Positions 1-6,569 of a DNA stretch of 13,564 bases are shown piece by piece; positions within the stretch are counted from its first letter, which is position 1; each line of letters opens with the position of its first letter. Made by a program: the position numbers and the translations under genes. The notes below the pieces were generated by a model. The model searched no databases. It saw nothing but the letters and a program-made list of their open reading frames with translations, and was not told the origin of the DNA. Origin of the DNA: DATGYC01 sp035298385 (lineage in GTDB: Bacteria > Bacillota > Sulfobacillia > Symbiobacteriales > Symbiobacteriaceae); NCBI GenBank assembly GCA_035298385.1, contig DATGYC010000074.1:1-13564 (forward strand), read 5' to 3'.

Positions 1-620
1 GCCTGATCAGCCGCCCACTCCCGGAAGCCCATCCAGTAGGCGGTGATGTTCCCGGCGTTGCCGACCGGGATCGCTAGGAAGTCCGGTGCAGCACCAAGGG
101 CGCCACAGATCTCCAGCGCACTCGTCTTCTGCCCCTGCAGCCGGTAGGGATTGACGGAGTTGACGAGGGCGATCTCCGGATGGGCCGCTGAGAGCTGGCG
201 CACCAGACGGAGGCCATCGTCGAAGTTGCCCTCGATCTGGATCGTCTTGGCGCCATAGATCAGCGCCTGCGCGAGCTTACCCATCGCCACGGCGCCATCG
301 GGGATGACGACGTAGCAGGGGATGCCGGCCCGGGCGGCATAGGCCGCAGCTGCGGCGGAGGTGTTGCCGGTGGAGGAGCAGACGACGGCCTTCGCCCCGG
401 CCTCGACGGCCTTGGAGACAGCCATCGTCATCCCCCGATCCTTGAACGAGCCGGTCGGGTTGAGCCCTTCGAACTTGGCCCAGAGGTCGAGGCCCAGCCG
501 CTCGCCCAGGCGGGGGAGCGGGATCAGGGGGGTATTGCCCTCGTTTAGCGTGATCACGGGAGTATCAGCGGAGACGGGAAGGAAGCGGCGGAACTCGTTG
601 ATGAGACCGGACCAGCGCAT
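1..620 (-). CDS. thrC: Threonine synthase, N-terminal part (cut by window edge)
   Basis: Threonine synthase converts O-phospho-L-homoserine and water to L-threonine and phosphate, the last step of threonine biosynthesis; it is a cytosolic PLP enzyme of fold type II. Seen here: 206 codons from an ATG at 620, about 60% of the usual 350 or so residues. The early NEGNTPL motif (residues 26-32) is typical. The PLP lysine lies in NPTGSFKDRG (K60). The substrate and phosphate loop CSSTGNTSAA is at 81-90. VNSVNPYRLQGQKT at 153-166 and PVGNAGN at 185-191 are also family hallmarks. The start is supported by a GGAGGTG site (627-633) six bases upstream. The gene diverges from the membrane protease gene, so it is the first gene of its transcript; what follows it (for example thrB) lies outside the window. 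Confidence 0.95.
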   Translation of the reverse strand, partial: MRWSGLINEFRRFLPVSADTPVITLNEGNTPLIPLPRLGERLGLDLWAKFEGLNPTGSFKDRGMTMAVSKAVEAGAKAVVCSSTGNTSAAAAAYAARAGIPCYVVIPDGAVAMGKLAQALIYGAKTIQIEGNFDDGLRLVRQLSAAHPEIALVNSVNPYRLQGQKTSALEICGALGAAPDFLAIPVGNAGNITAYWMGFREWAADQ

Positions 621-682
621 AAGGGGCACCTCCGGAAGTTTTACTCGTTGGCAGGATTGGGTGCGACGCAACCTGAACAATG

Positions 683-710
683 AACATATTTGGTAGAGCA
701 GTGGATGCAA
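683..710 (-). promoter_or_regulatory. Possible promoter of thrC
   Basis: On the minus strand a TTGCAT box (705-710) is followed after 16 bases by TATGTT (683-688), a moderate match to the vegetative sigma-A consensus, about 60 bases ahead of the thrC start. It overlaps the region just upstream of the divergent protease gene, so both genes may share this 105-base gap. I saw no convincing matching promoter for the plus-strand gene and no T-box in front of thrC. Confidence 0.3.
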
Positions 711-711
711 C

Positions 712-716
712 GGAGG
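712..716 (+). promoter_or_regulatory. Ribosome site fixing the protease start
   Basis: GGAGG lies nine bases before the ATG at 726 (six before an in-frame GTG at 723). The frame is open back to a TTG at 690, but that codon and the ATG at 705 have no comparable site. The start at 726 (or 723) is therefore preferred. Confidence 0.65.
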
Positions 717-725
717 CATACGGTG

Positions 726-1784
726 ATGTCGACACGACTCTCTCCCGCCGCCCTCTTCCTTCGCCTCTTCGTGATCGCCCTGGCAGGTGGGCCCATCTTG
801 GCCACAGTAGCGCTTCCCGGTCAGACCGGGTCGTACCGGCCCACCGTCCTAGCCTTGCTCGCCGGCAGTCTGCTATGCCTGCTCGTCTCATCCATTCGGC
901 TGCCCCGGTTACGCCCCCCGGTGCTTGAGGCCGTTCCCCTGGCGCGGCCCGTGTCCGGTTTAGCCAAGCTGGCGGCCCTCCTGGTTATGAGCGAGCCGCC
1001 GGCGGTCCGCTCCCTGACCGGGCCAGCGGTGGTCGCAGTCGACCCTGTGGGTGAGAGCCCGGTCCTGTGTGATCTGGAGCCCCCTTCACGCCTGCGCTTG
1101 CTGGCGGAGGGGTTCCTCTTGTTTGACCTCAGCCTGATCTGGGTCCTCGGCGTGACATGGGCGGCGCTGGACCTGCCGGTCCCGGACTTCGTCGGGCTAC
1201 TCATGGTCGTACTCGGGTGCGGGAGCGGGCTGGTGACGCTCTTGGCACGCTTCGGCTGGACCGCGGGCAGCTTCCCGGCCAGCGCTTCTCCAGCCGGGAT
1301 ACCGGTCTGGGGGGCGCCCCTGATTCCGGCGCAGGGACCACAGAAGTTCCGCGGCACCATCACACCGGACGGCCGGCGGATTCTGGTCCGGCCGGACATC
1401 TTGGCGGCACCCTACCTGCCCTACCTGATCGCACACGAAGAGGGGCACATTAGCCTGCGCAACTTCCGAGCGATCTGGCTGGAGACGGGGCTCTTCCTCG
1501 TGGTGATGAGCGGAAGCGGATGGGCTGTGATCACGTGGGGCTTGGTGGGCTTTCTCCCACTGCTGCTCCTCGTGCCACTTCGGCTCGGCTTCGTCCGCTA
1601 CTCGTATCGCACGGAGTTAGCCGTCGATGCACGGGTCCTGGCTGCGCTGGGCGCCGAGGCCTGTCTGGGCGCCCTTGGCGCGCTGGCAGCACAGAGTCCG
1701 AACCCCACCAGCCCACTTCCGCGCTGGTATCGGCACAGTCCCACCATCCACGAGCGAATCGATCACATTCAGCAAAAGGTTTAA
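726..1784 (+). CDS. Membrane-embedded zinc metalloprotease, M48-like
   Basis: A 352-residue polytopic membrane protein with a gluzincin protease signature. HEEGH at 237-241 supplies the two zinc histidines and the catalytic glutamate. ELAVDA at 297-302 matches the downstream E..(A/V)D motif of M48 peptidases, where E297 would be the third zinc ligand. The C-terminal HSPTIHERIDHI (337-348) resembles the M48 tail. Hydrophobic stretches at about 9-30, 39-57, 129-148, 154-174 and 253-288 (possibly two passes) suggest five or six membrane segments; the zinc site sits just before the last hydrophobic block, as in HtpX/BlaR1-type proteins. The substrate is unknown. Candidates from the family include misfolded membrane proteins or a regulator. 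No repressor or penicillin-binding sensor domain is attached, which argues against a BlaR1 homologue. It stands alone between thrC (divergent) and thrS (convergent). The class is confident; the role is not. Confidence 0.8.
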   Translation: MSTRLSPAALFLRLFVIALAGGPILATVALPGQTGSYRPTVLALLAGSLLCLLVSSIRLPRLRPPVLEAVPLARPVSGLAKLAALLVMSEPPAVRSLTGPAVVAVDPVGESPVLCDLEPPSRLRLLAEGFLLFDLSLIWVLGVTWAALDLPVPDFVGLLMVVLGCGSGLVTLLARFGWTAGSFPASASPAGIPVWGAPLIPAQGPQKFRGTITPDGRRILVRPDILAAPYLPYLIAHEEGHISLRNFRAIWLETGLFLVVMSGSGWAVITWGLVGFLPLLLLVPLRLGFVRYSYRTELAVDARVLAALGAEACLGALGALAAQSPNPTSPLPRWYRHSPTIHERIDHIQQKV

Positions 1785-1789
1785 GGGAA

Positions 1790-1813
1790 GGCCGGGTCAG
1801 CGCTGACCCGGCC
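1790..1813. terminator. Perfect palindrome shared by the protease gene and thrS
   Basis: A perfect 24-base inverted repeat (arms GGCCGGGTCAGC and its complement) fills the 36-base gap between two convergent stop codons (1784 and 1821). On the plus strand it is followed by a pyrimidine tract, TCTCTCTTT. On the minus strand the following sequence has only a short T run. It is best read as a bidirectional terminator, stronger for the plus strand. Confidence 0.75.
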
Positions 1814-1820
1814 TCTCTCT

Positions 1821-3776
1821 TTACTCCTTCTTCGCCGAGGCCGCCTTCACAGAGGCCTCATCCATCGCCTTGGACTTGATCTCCTCCCCCGCCAGGGCGA
1901 GGAACTCAGCGATCGGCAGGGCGCCCAGGTCCTTCTGGCCACGACGGCGAACCGCCACAGCCCCGGACTCGGCCTCCTTGCCACCAACGACGAGGATATA
2001 CGGGATCTTGTTGACCTCCGCCTCGCGGATCTTGTAGCCGATCTTCTCATTCCGGGCGTCGAGCTCGACCCGGATGCCAGCCGCCTTCAGCTGAGCCACG
2101 ACGGACTCGGCGTACTCACGCTGGCCATCGGTGATCGGCAGGACCCGGGCCTGCACCGGCGCCAGCCAGGCCGGGAAGGTGCCGGCGAAGTGCTCGGTCA
2201 TGATGCCCAGGAAGCGCTCCAGCGAGCCCATGATCGCTCGGTGGATCATCACCGGCCGATGCTCCTTGCCATCCTCACCGATGTAGTGCAGATCGAACTT
2301 CAGCGGCAGCTGGTAGTCGAGCTGGACCGTGGCGCACTGCCACTTGCGGCCGAGGGCATCGGTGATCTGGAAGTCGAGCTTCGGGCCATAGAAGGCGCCG
2401 TCACCGGGGTTGAGGGTGAACTCCTTGCCAGCGGAGCGCAGGGCGTTCTCGAGCTGCGCCTCAGCGCCGTTCCAGACCTCCAGCTCGCCCATGTAGTCAT
2501 CCGGGCGGGTCGAGAAGAAGATCTCGTACTTCATGCCGAAGGTCTCGTAGAGCTCATCGACGAGGCCGAGGACCTCCTTGATCTGCTCCTCGATCTGGTC
2601 CTGACGGCAGAAGACGTGGGCGTCGTCCTGGTGCATGCCACGAACCCGCATCAGGCCATGGAGCGTGCCTGAGGACTCAAAGCGGGAGAGCGGGCCGTAC
2701 TCCGAGATCTTGACCGGCAGATCGCGGTAGGAGCGCACCTCCGACTTGAAGACGAGGCAGTGGTTCGGGCAGTTCATCGGCTTGTGGGCGAAGTTCTGGC
2801 CCTCGGACTCGATGACGTAGAGGTTCTCCCGATAGTGGTACCAGTGACCGGAGGTCTCGTAGAGCTTGGAGGAGACGAGCCACGGGGTGCGGACCTCCTG
2901 GTAGCCCAGGGCGCCCTGCAGATCCCGGGACCAGTTCTCCAGCGTCCGGTAGACCTTGTAGCCCTTATCCTTCCAGAAGGGGAAACCGGGGGCCTCCTCC
3001 TTGAAGAAGAAGAGATCGAGCTCCGGGCCGAGCTTGCGGTGATCACGGCGTTTCGCCTCCTCCAGGAGGAAGAGGTACTGCTCCAGGTCCTGCTTGGACT
3101 CGAAGGAGGTGCCGTAGATGCGCTGGAGCTGCTTGTTCTCCTGGTTGCCCTCCCAGTAGGCGCCAGCGACGGAGAGGAGCTTGAACGCCTTCACCCGGCC
3201 AGTCGAGGGGATGTGCGGGCCGATGCAGAGATCGGTGAACTCGCCCTGGGTGTAGAGAGAGATCTCCTCGCCCTCGGGGATCTTGTCGACCAGGAGGACC
3301 TTCCACTCCTCGCCCTTCTTGGCGAAGTACTCCTTGGCCTGCTCACGGCCCAGGGTGGAGCGGAGCATCGGGAAGTCGGCAGCGACGACCCGGTTCATCT
3401 CCGCTTCGATCGACTCGAGGTCGGCGGGCGTGAACGGACGGGGCATGTCGATGTCATAGTAGAAGGTATCCTTCAGGGGCGGGCCGACGGTCAGCTTCGC
3501 CTCCGGGAAGAGTCGCTTGACGGCCTGCGCCAGGATGTGCGTGGAGGTGTGGCGGAAGGTCTCACGGCCCTCCTCGTCCTTGAAGGTCAGGACCTGCAGG
3601 TTGCAGTCCGCCTCCAGCTTGGTCGAGAGATCGACCAGCTTGCCATTCACCTTGGCCACGAGGGCCGCCTTGGCCAGTCCGCGACCGATCTGGGTGACAG
3701 CGTCCATAATCGTGATGCCATGCTCATACTCCCGTACCGATCCGTCCGGCAAGGTCACCCGCACTTTGTCCGACAT
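1821..3776 (-). CDS. thrS: Threonyl-tRNA synthetase
   Basis: Charges tRNA-Thr with threonine in the cytosol; a class II synthetase with an editing domain. The 651 residues are full length for the family. Domains in order: TGS (about 1-65); editing domain with HTSTH at 76-80 and C184/H188 in CIGPH, the usual serine-clearing residues; class II catalytic core with the zinc ligands C336 (in MNCPNH), H387 (in DDAH) and H512; motif 2 arginine R365 in SRFE; motif 3 HRAIMGSLERF at 512-522; C-terminal anticodon-binding domain from about 540. All key residues are present, so it should be active and able to edit. The ATG at 3776 is chosen because the domain starts there and an AAGGAG site lies nine bases upstream. 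Thirty-five further open codons upstream are T-box RNA, not protein. Regulated by the T-box leader; followed by a two-way terminator. Confidence 0.98.
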   Translation of the reverse strand: MSDKVRVTLPDGSVREYEHGITIMDAVTQIGRGLAKAALVAKVNGKLVDLSTKLEADCNLQVLTFKDEEGRETFRHTSTHILAQAVKRLFPEAKLTVGPPLKDTFYYDIDMPRPFTPADLESIEAEMNRVVAADFPMLRSTLGREQAKEYFAKKGEEWKVLLVDKIPEGEEISLYTQGEFTDLCIGPHIPSTGRVKAFKLLSVAGAYWEGNQENKQLQRIYGTSFESKQDLEQYLFLLEEAKRRDHRKLGPELDLFFFKEEAPGFPFWKDKGYKVYRTLENWSRDLQGALGYQEVRTPWLVSSKLYETSGHWYHYRENLYVIESEGQNFAHKPMNCPNHCLVFKSEVRSYRDLPVKISEYGPLSRFESSGTLHGLMRVRGMHQDDAHVFCRQDQIEEQIKEVLGLVDELYETFGMKYEIFFSTRPDDYMGELEVWNGAEAQLENALRSAGKEFTLNPGDGAFYGPKLDFQITDALGRKWQCATVQLDYQLPLKFDLHYIGEDGKEHRPVMIHRAIMGSLERFLGIMTEHFAGTFPAWLAPVQARVLPITDGQREYAESVVAQLKAAGIRVELDARNEKIGYKIREAEVNKIPYILVVGGKEAESGAVAVRRRGQKDLGALPIAEFLALAGEEIKSKAMDEASVKAASAKKE

Positions 3777-3785
3777 GTTCAAGCG

Positions 3786-3791
3786 CTCCTT
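3786..3791 (-). promoter_or_regulatory. Ribosome site of thrS
   Basis: AAGGAG, nine bases before the thrS ATG. It lies downstream of the T-box terminator and decides against the longer open frame that would start at 3881 inside the leader RNA. Confidence 0.85.
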
Positions 3792-3800
3792 CCATTTGTG

Positions 3801-3842
3801 AAACAAAAACAGGCCTCCGTCCCGGAAAGGGACGAAAGCCTG
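3801..3842 (-). terminator. T-box leader terminator
   Basis: A 14-pair stem (two G-U pairs) with a five-base TTTCC loop, then TTTTTGTTT. Its 5' arm contains CGTCCC (3829-3834), the same bases needed for the T-box antiterminator, so the two structures exclude each other. This is the classic T-box transcription switch. Confidence 0.92.
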
Positions 3843-4084
3843 CTGCTTCCGTGGTTCCACCCTAGTTTCCCAGTACGCCATCTGGCGGTCTGGGCTTTGG
3901 CTGCGCGGTAGAGGGCGCCCCCTTCGGTCTTATCAGGATACCCATCCAAAGCGAATGGACCTGCTTCGACCAACGGCTCAGGGGTGGTTTCTCCATGAAC
4001 AATCCCAGGAGCGCTTTCAGCCGATGGCGCTCCCTCTCTGCGGGTGATTCAAGGTCTTGTCCCCGTCAATGCCGTGGATATTTG
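3801..4084 (-). promoter_or_regulatory. Threonyl T-box riboswitch of thrS
   Basis: A leader RNA that reads uncharged tRNA-Thr and lets transcription enter thrS only when charging is low. Seen on the minus strand in order: GGGGACAAG near the 5' end; AGAGAG at 4034-4039 beside a perfect seven-base stem (GGAGCGC at 4027-4033 with GCGCTCC at 4008-4014); the probable specifier codon ACC (threonine) at 3986-3988 in GAAACCACC; and the T-box AGGGTGGAACCACGG at 3849-3863. The TGGA within it would pair with a tRNA acceptor end UCCA. The antiterminator can form from AGGG and ACG of the T-box with CGTCCCT (3828-3834), leaving the usual seven-base TGGAACC bulge. The exact 5' end is inferred from the promoter. 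Confidence 0.95.
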
Positions 4085-4090
4085 TATGTC

Positions 4091-4119
4091 ATTCTATTCG
4101 GGAACCAGCTAGTTGTCAA
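4091..4119 (-). promoter_or_regulatory. Promoter of the thrS T-box transcript
   Basis: TTGACA (4114-4119), 17-base spacer, TAGAAT (4091-4096): an almost perfect vegetative promoter. Start of transcription is expected near 4084, just before the T-box stem I. The -35 box contains the TGA stop codon of the upstream thioesterase gene. Confidence 0.85.
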
Positions 4120-4571
4120 TCCTTGTCGAGGAACTTCGCGACGCGCTCTTCGTCCAGCGGGGCGAAGATCCCGCGGGCACGGGCAACCTGCTGGCCTTCA
4201 GCATCCCGGGCTTCCCCATGGATGGCGATGATCCGGGAGTTCTGGCTCCGGATCTCAGCGGTGAAGGTGTAGGTCTGGCCGATGCGAACGGGGCGCCGGT
4301 ATGTAATCTCGACCTTGCGGGTGACGGCTAGATTCAACTGAGCGAAGACGAGCTGGCTCATCACCTCGTCCAGGACGGCGGCCACGATGCCCGAGTGGGT
4401 CACGCCGGGCGGACCCTGGTGCTCCCGCTGCGGGGTGAACTGGACCTCGGTCTTCTCACCAACGAGCCGGACGTTCAGCTTGAGGCCAATGGGGTTCGAT
4501 TCGCCACAGCCAAAGCACTTCCAATGGAGCCCCTGCAGGTGGTCACGCTCACGGATGAAGCTGTCGGACAC
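4116..4571 (-). CDS. PaaI-family hotdog thioesterase
   Basis: A 151-residue hotdog-fold protein resembling PaaI-type acyl-CoA thioesterases, which hydrolyse aryl- or acyl-CoA thioesters in the cytosol; the true substrate cannot be told. Seen: the N-terminal CFGCGESNPIGLKL motif (19-32), common in this subgroup; the hotdog helix region HSGIVAAVLDEVM (59-71), with D68/E69 at the place of the usual catalytic acid; and the strand RKVEITYRRPVRIG (85-98). The start is a GTG with an AAAGGAG site ten bases upstream. A longer open frame back to 4634 runs through the promoter and is not used. It has its own promoter and lies between ytxC and thrS; its stop codon is inside the thrS -35 box. No terminator separates it from the thrS leader, so some read-through into the T-box is expected. 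Confidence 0.85.
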   Translation of the reverse strand: MSDSFIRERDHLQGLHWKCFGCGESNPIGLKLNVRLVGEKTEVQFTPQREHQGPPGVTHSGIVAAVLDEVMSQLVFAQLNLAVTRKVEITYRRPVRIGQTYTFTAEIRSQNSRIIAIHGEARDAEGQQVARARGIFAPLDEERVAKFLDKD

Positions 4572-4581
4572 GCCGATCTCG

Positions 4582-4588
4582 CTCCTTT
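4582..4588 (-). promoter_or_regulatory. Ribosome site of the thioesterase gene
   Basis: AAAGGAG, ten bases before the GTG start at 4571; it decides for GTG over an upstream ATG at 4634 that would overlap the -10 box. Confidence 0.75.
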
Positions 4589-4605
4589 CGCTTCCTAGTT
4601 TTTCT

Positions 4606-4614
4606 ATTGTAGCA
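4606..4614 (-). promoter_or_regulatory. Extended -10 promoter of the thioesterase gene
   Basis: TGCTACAAT is an extended -10 element (TG, one base, TACAAT). No good -35 box is visible 17 bases upstream, which is common for extended -10 promoters. The start of transcription would be near 4599, giving a leader of about 28 bases that carries the ribosome site. Confidence 0.6.
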
Positions 4615-4758
4615 TACGCGCGACTTGGGCGCATCCCTGTCGGTTTTCTTTGGGCGGGTAGGCGTTATTCCGCAAGTGTCCTTGATCGCTGGTTGGTCGC
4701 TCCTCTCCCCCGCTAGCCCCCCACACCCAGTCATCCCCTCAATCCCCATAATCCCCAT

Positions 4759-4791
4759 AAAAAAAAGACAGGGGCCTACAAACCCCCGTCT
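4759..4791 (-). terminator. Main terminator after ytxC
   Basis: A hairpin (4766-4791) with AGAC/GTCT at the base and a GC-rich upper stem, followed on the minus strand by eight T residues (4759-4766). This is a strong factor-independent terminator for the ytxC transcript. It is the second of two near copies. Confidence 0.88.
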
Positions 4792-4824
4792 AGCAAAGAG
4801 ACAGGGGCCTACAAGCCCCCGTCT
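4766..4824 (-). repeat. Tandem duplicated hairpin at the ytxC end, 33-base spacing
   Basis: The 26-base hairpin at 4799-4824 is repeated at 4766-4791 with a single base difference. The copy nearer the gene overlaps the end of ytxC: its 5' arm encodes the last residues, IDGGL, and its loop holds the TAG stop. The distal copy keeps the in-loop TAG but is outside the gene. Only the distal copy has a long T tract. Confidence 0.85.
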
Positions 4825-5705
4825 ATCCCCACAGCCCCCGAAGGGCAAAGCGGACAATCCTCACACAGGACGACCCGGTCCCCAAAGACCCGCTTGATCG
4901 TCTCCAGCGAGTCATCCCACGTCGCCAGCGAAGCCCCGTGGATCAGGATCGCGTTGGGCGCCAGGGTGATCAGCGCTGAGACGAGCAGGTCCTCCCAGTT
5001 GACCTCACTCTCCACCATCTCGACCATGAACTCCTCCAGGTGCTCCGACCGGACGGCGATGCCAGACTCATCAAGGAGCCGGAAGAGCCCGCCGGGCCGC
5101 ATCACTACCTGGACCTTGTCGATCCGGGGCTCCTGCACCTCAACGAAATACTGGAGCAACCGGACAAACTCGAGGTACTCCCGCTCCATCAGGAAGTCGT
5201 CGACGGCCCGATCCACCGCATCCTCGAGCTCCTCCACGTAATCCCGCAGGCGGAAGGTGAGGAAGCCCTCCAGGACCAACTCATCGGCCCCGTCTAGGTA
5301 GTCCCGCAGCCGATGCAAGATCTGCGACTTACGACCCACCTTAAGCCTTGGCGGGCTTCCGGGTGGGCCATTGAGTGTCCGATCGGTATAGGACAGAATC
5401 TGGTCCTGTTCCTCGGGGGTAAAGTAATGATAGGCGGAGTCGATGATCTTGCGGATCAGTTCGCCTTCACACTGGTCCACAATGTGATCGGAGAGGGCGT
5501 GTGCCACGGTGTGCCGGACCAATAGGTCCAGACCGGCCGGCGAGCTCTCCTCCTCCAGGGCGCAGTTTAGAAACTGCAGGCTGCCCTGATGGTGTTGGCC
5601 TATGCGTACATGTACGCCTTCTTGTTGTAGATAGCGGAACTCGTTGCTAAGACGTTGGTGGATCGCATCGATCCCTTCCGCTGTCCCTATCGTGATCGCT
5701 TCCAC
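4809..5705 (-). CDS. ytxC: YtxC-like sporulation protein
   Basis: A 298-residue protein matching the YtxC family, described as a putative sporulation protein of Firmicutes; its biochemical role is unknown. Characteristic stretches recognised: DSAYHYFTPEEQDQIL (89-104), FLTFRLRDYVEELEDAVDRA (148-167), FVRLLQYFVEVQEP (180-193), and the C-terminal IHGASL..(T)IKRVFGDRV..CEDCPLC. It ends with a CxxCxxC triad (C281, C284, C287). No signal peptide or membrane segment is visible. In Bacillus subtilis ytxC lies beside thrS; here one thioesterase gene separates the two. The GTG at 5705 is chosen because AAAGGGGTGA precedes it by seven bases; the open frame reaches 5795 but that end overlaps a promoter-like motif. 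It is 125 bases after cwlD on the same strand, without a clear terminator between, so co-transcription is possible. Confidence 0.85.
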   Translation of the reverse strand: MEAITIGTAEGIDAIHQRLSNEFRYLQQEGVHVRIGQHHQGSLQFLNCALEEESSPAGLDLLVRHTVAHALSDHIVDQCEGELIRKIIDSAYHYFTPEEQDQILSYTDRTLNGPPGSPPRLKVGRKSQILHRLRDYLDGADELVLEGFLTFRLRDYVEELEDAVDRAVDDFLMEREYLEFVRLLQYFVEVQEPRIDKVQVVMRPGGLFRLLDESGIAVRSEHLEEFMVEMVESEVNWEDLLVSALITLAPNAILIHGASLATWDDSLETIKRVFGDRVVLCEDCPLCPSGAVGIDGGL

Positions 5706-5712
5706 GGCCGAT

Positions 5713-5722
5713 TCACCCCTTT
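5713..5722 (-). promoter_or_regulatory. Ribosome site of ytxC
   Basis: AAAGGGGTGA matches nine of ten bases of the ideal AAAGGAGGTGA-type site and sits seven bases before GTG at 5705. It supports this start over the longer open frame. Confidence 0.7.
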
Positions 5723-5776
5723 GGTGCAGGAAGTCGGCCCTGGAGCCGGGCTCCGAGCCGAGGGTGTCTGCCGTAC

Positions 5777-5805
5777 TAGTATATGACCGCCGCACAAGAC
5801 GCTAT
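5777..5805 (-). promoter_or_regulatory. Possible sporulation-sigma promoter of ytxC
   Basis: CATATACTA (5777-5785) fits the mother-cell sigma -10 patterns (sigma-K CATAnnnTA; close to sigma-E CATACAnT). An ATA triplet (5803-5805) lies 17 bases upstream, near the place of the sigma-E -35 core. A vegetative reading (TATACT without a good -35) is also possible. About 75 bases ahead of the chosen start. Confidence 0.3.
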
Positions 5806-5830
5806 ACGGTGGCTACCTTCTAGACAGACC

Positions 5831-6505
5831 CTATTCGATCCAGCCGCGGTAGATCTTGGCAGTTGCATCCGCTAGGACATGGGCGATCCTCTCTCGATAG
5901 GGCGCCCACTGCAGATTGCCCCGGTCACCGGGGTTGGTCAGGAAGCCCAGTTCCAGGAGAACCGCCGGTGAGGCGGTCGAGTAGATGACGACGAAGGTCT
6001 TGTTCTGGTGAGGGGGCTCCCGGCGCCAGTGTAGGCCGGCATCGCGCATCGCCCGGTCGTAGAGGACGGCGGCGTCGCGGGAGAGGCGCCCGGCGCCATA
6101 GTACACAGTGAAGCCTCGCTGGTCACTCTTCCCGTTGGCGTTGATGTGTAAGGAGAGAAAGAGGCTAGCCGCGCATTTGTTGGCGACGAAGGCCCTGTAG
6201 GCTAGGTCAGAGCGAACGGGACCAAACCCGACGTCCTTTGTCCGGGTCATGACCACGGGAATCTGCTGCTTCTGTAGCTCGTCCCGCAGTCGCAGCCCGA
6301 TATCGAGGACGATATCCTTCTCGATGGCGCCCCCGTGGGCGGTACCGCCGTCACCACCGCCATGACCGGGATCGATCACGATCGGGTGGTTGGCGGGGCA
6401 TGTCAGTTGCTCATTCCAGGCGGGGCGCCCCTCCTCCGGGGCTAGTCCGATCGCGAAGCAGAGAAGAAGGGGAAGCAAGAGACAGAGCCAGCGCCGCTGC
6501 CACAT
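5831..6505 (-). CDS. cwlD: N-acetylmuramoyl-L-alanine amidase, CwlD-like (spore cortex)
   Basis: A zinc amidase of the Amidase_3 family that cuts the lactyl-amide bond between N-acetylmuramic acid and L-alanine. In spore formers CwlD acts with PdaA in making muramic-delta-lactam in the cortex, needed for germination. Seen in 224 residues (B. subtilis CwlD is 237): an N-terminal hydrophobic signal or anchor (about 6-21); zinc ligands H48 in VIDPGHGGGDGG, E62, and H120 in SLHINAN; catalytic E185 in LLELGFLTNPGD. No cell-wall-binding repeats are present, which fits CwlD better than vegetative amidases. The ATG at 6505 is the first possible start; an in-frame stop lies four codons upstream. The ribosome site is weak (GGTGG/GGTGA). 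It diverges from folD and precedes ytxC. Confidence 0.88.
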   Translation of the reverse strand: MWQRRWLCLLLPLLLCFAIGLAPEEGRPAWNEQLTCPANHPIVIDPGHGGGDGGTAHGGAIEKDIVLDIGLRLRDELQKQQIPVVMTRTKDVGFGPVRSDLAYRAFVANKCAASLFLSLHINANGKSDQRGFTVYYGAGRLSRDAAVLYDRAMRDAGLHWRREPPHQNKTFVVIYSTASPAVLLELGFLTNPGDRGNLQWAPYRERIAHVLADATAKIYRGWIE

Positions 6506-6569
6506 ACGGGCACTTCACCACCTGGACGAGTCTATGCGCAGGTCATCCACCTTAGCCTACCCAGCCCCG

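Noticed and set aside
641..700. Vegetative promoter for the membrane protease gene
   Set aside because: TTGG-type boxes and a CATATT are present but no pair has an acceptable spacing.
821..1399. 192-codon open frame on the minus strand opposite the membrane protease
   Set aside because: Arg/Ser/Pro-rich composition typical of antisense frames in GC-rich DNA; the opposite strand carries HEEGH and membrane segments.
3777..3881. 35-codon N-terminal extension of thrS
   Set aside because: Encoded by the T-box antiterminator and terminator; the family start and ribosome site fit the ATG at 3776.
2760..3911. 383-codon open frame on the plus strand opposite thrS
   Set aside because: Leu/Glu/Val-rich mirror of a strongly supported gene; no family match, no ribosome site, and it would run through the T-box. 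A codon-bias shadow.
4549..4897. Small open frames on both strands between the thioesterase gene and ytxC
   Set aside because: They cross the tandem terminator hairpins and the promoter; repeated GPCLF-type peptides simply reflect the duplicated hairpin. The gap 4615-4758 otherwise shows nothing but a 9-base tandem repeat (ATCCCCATA at 4742-4759).
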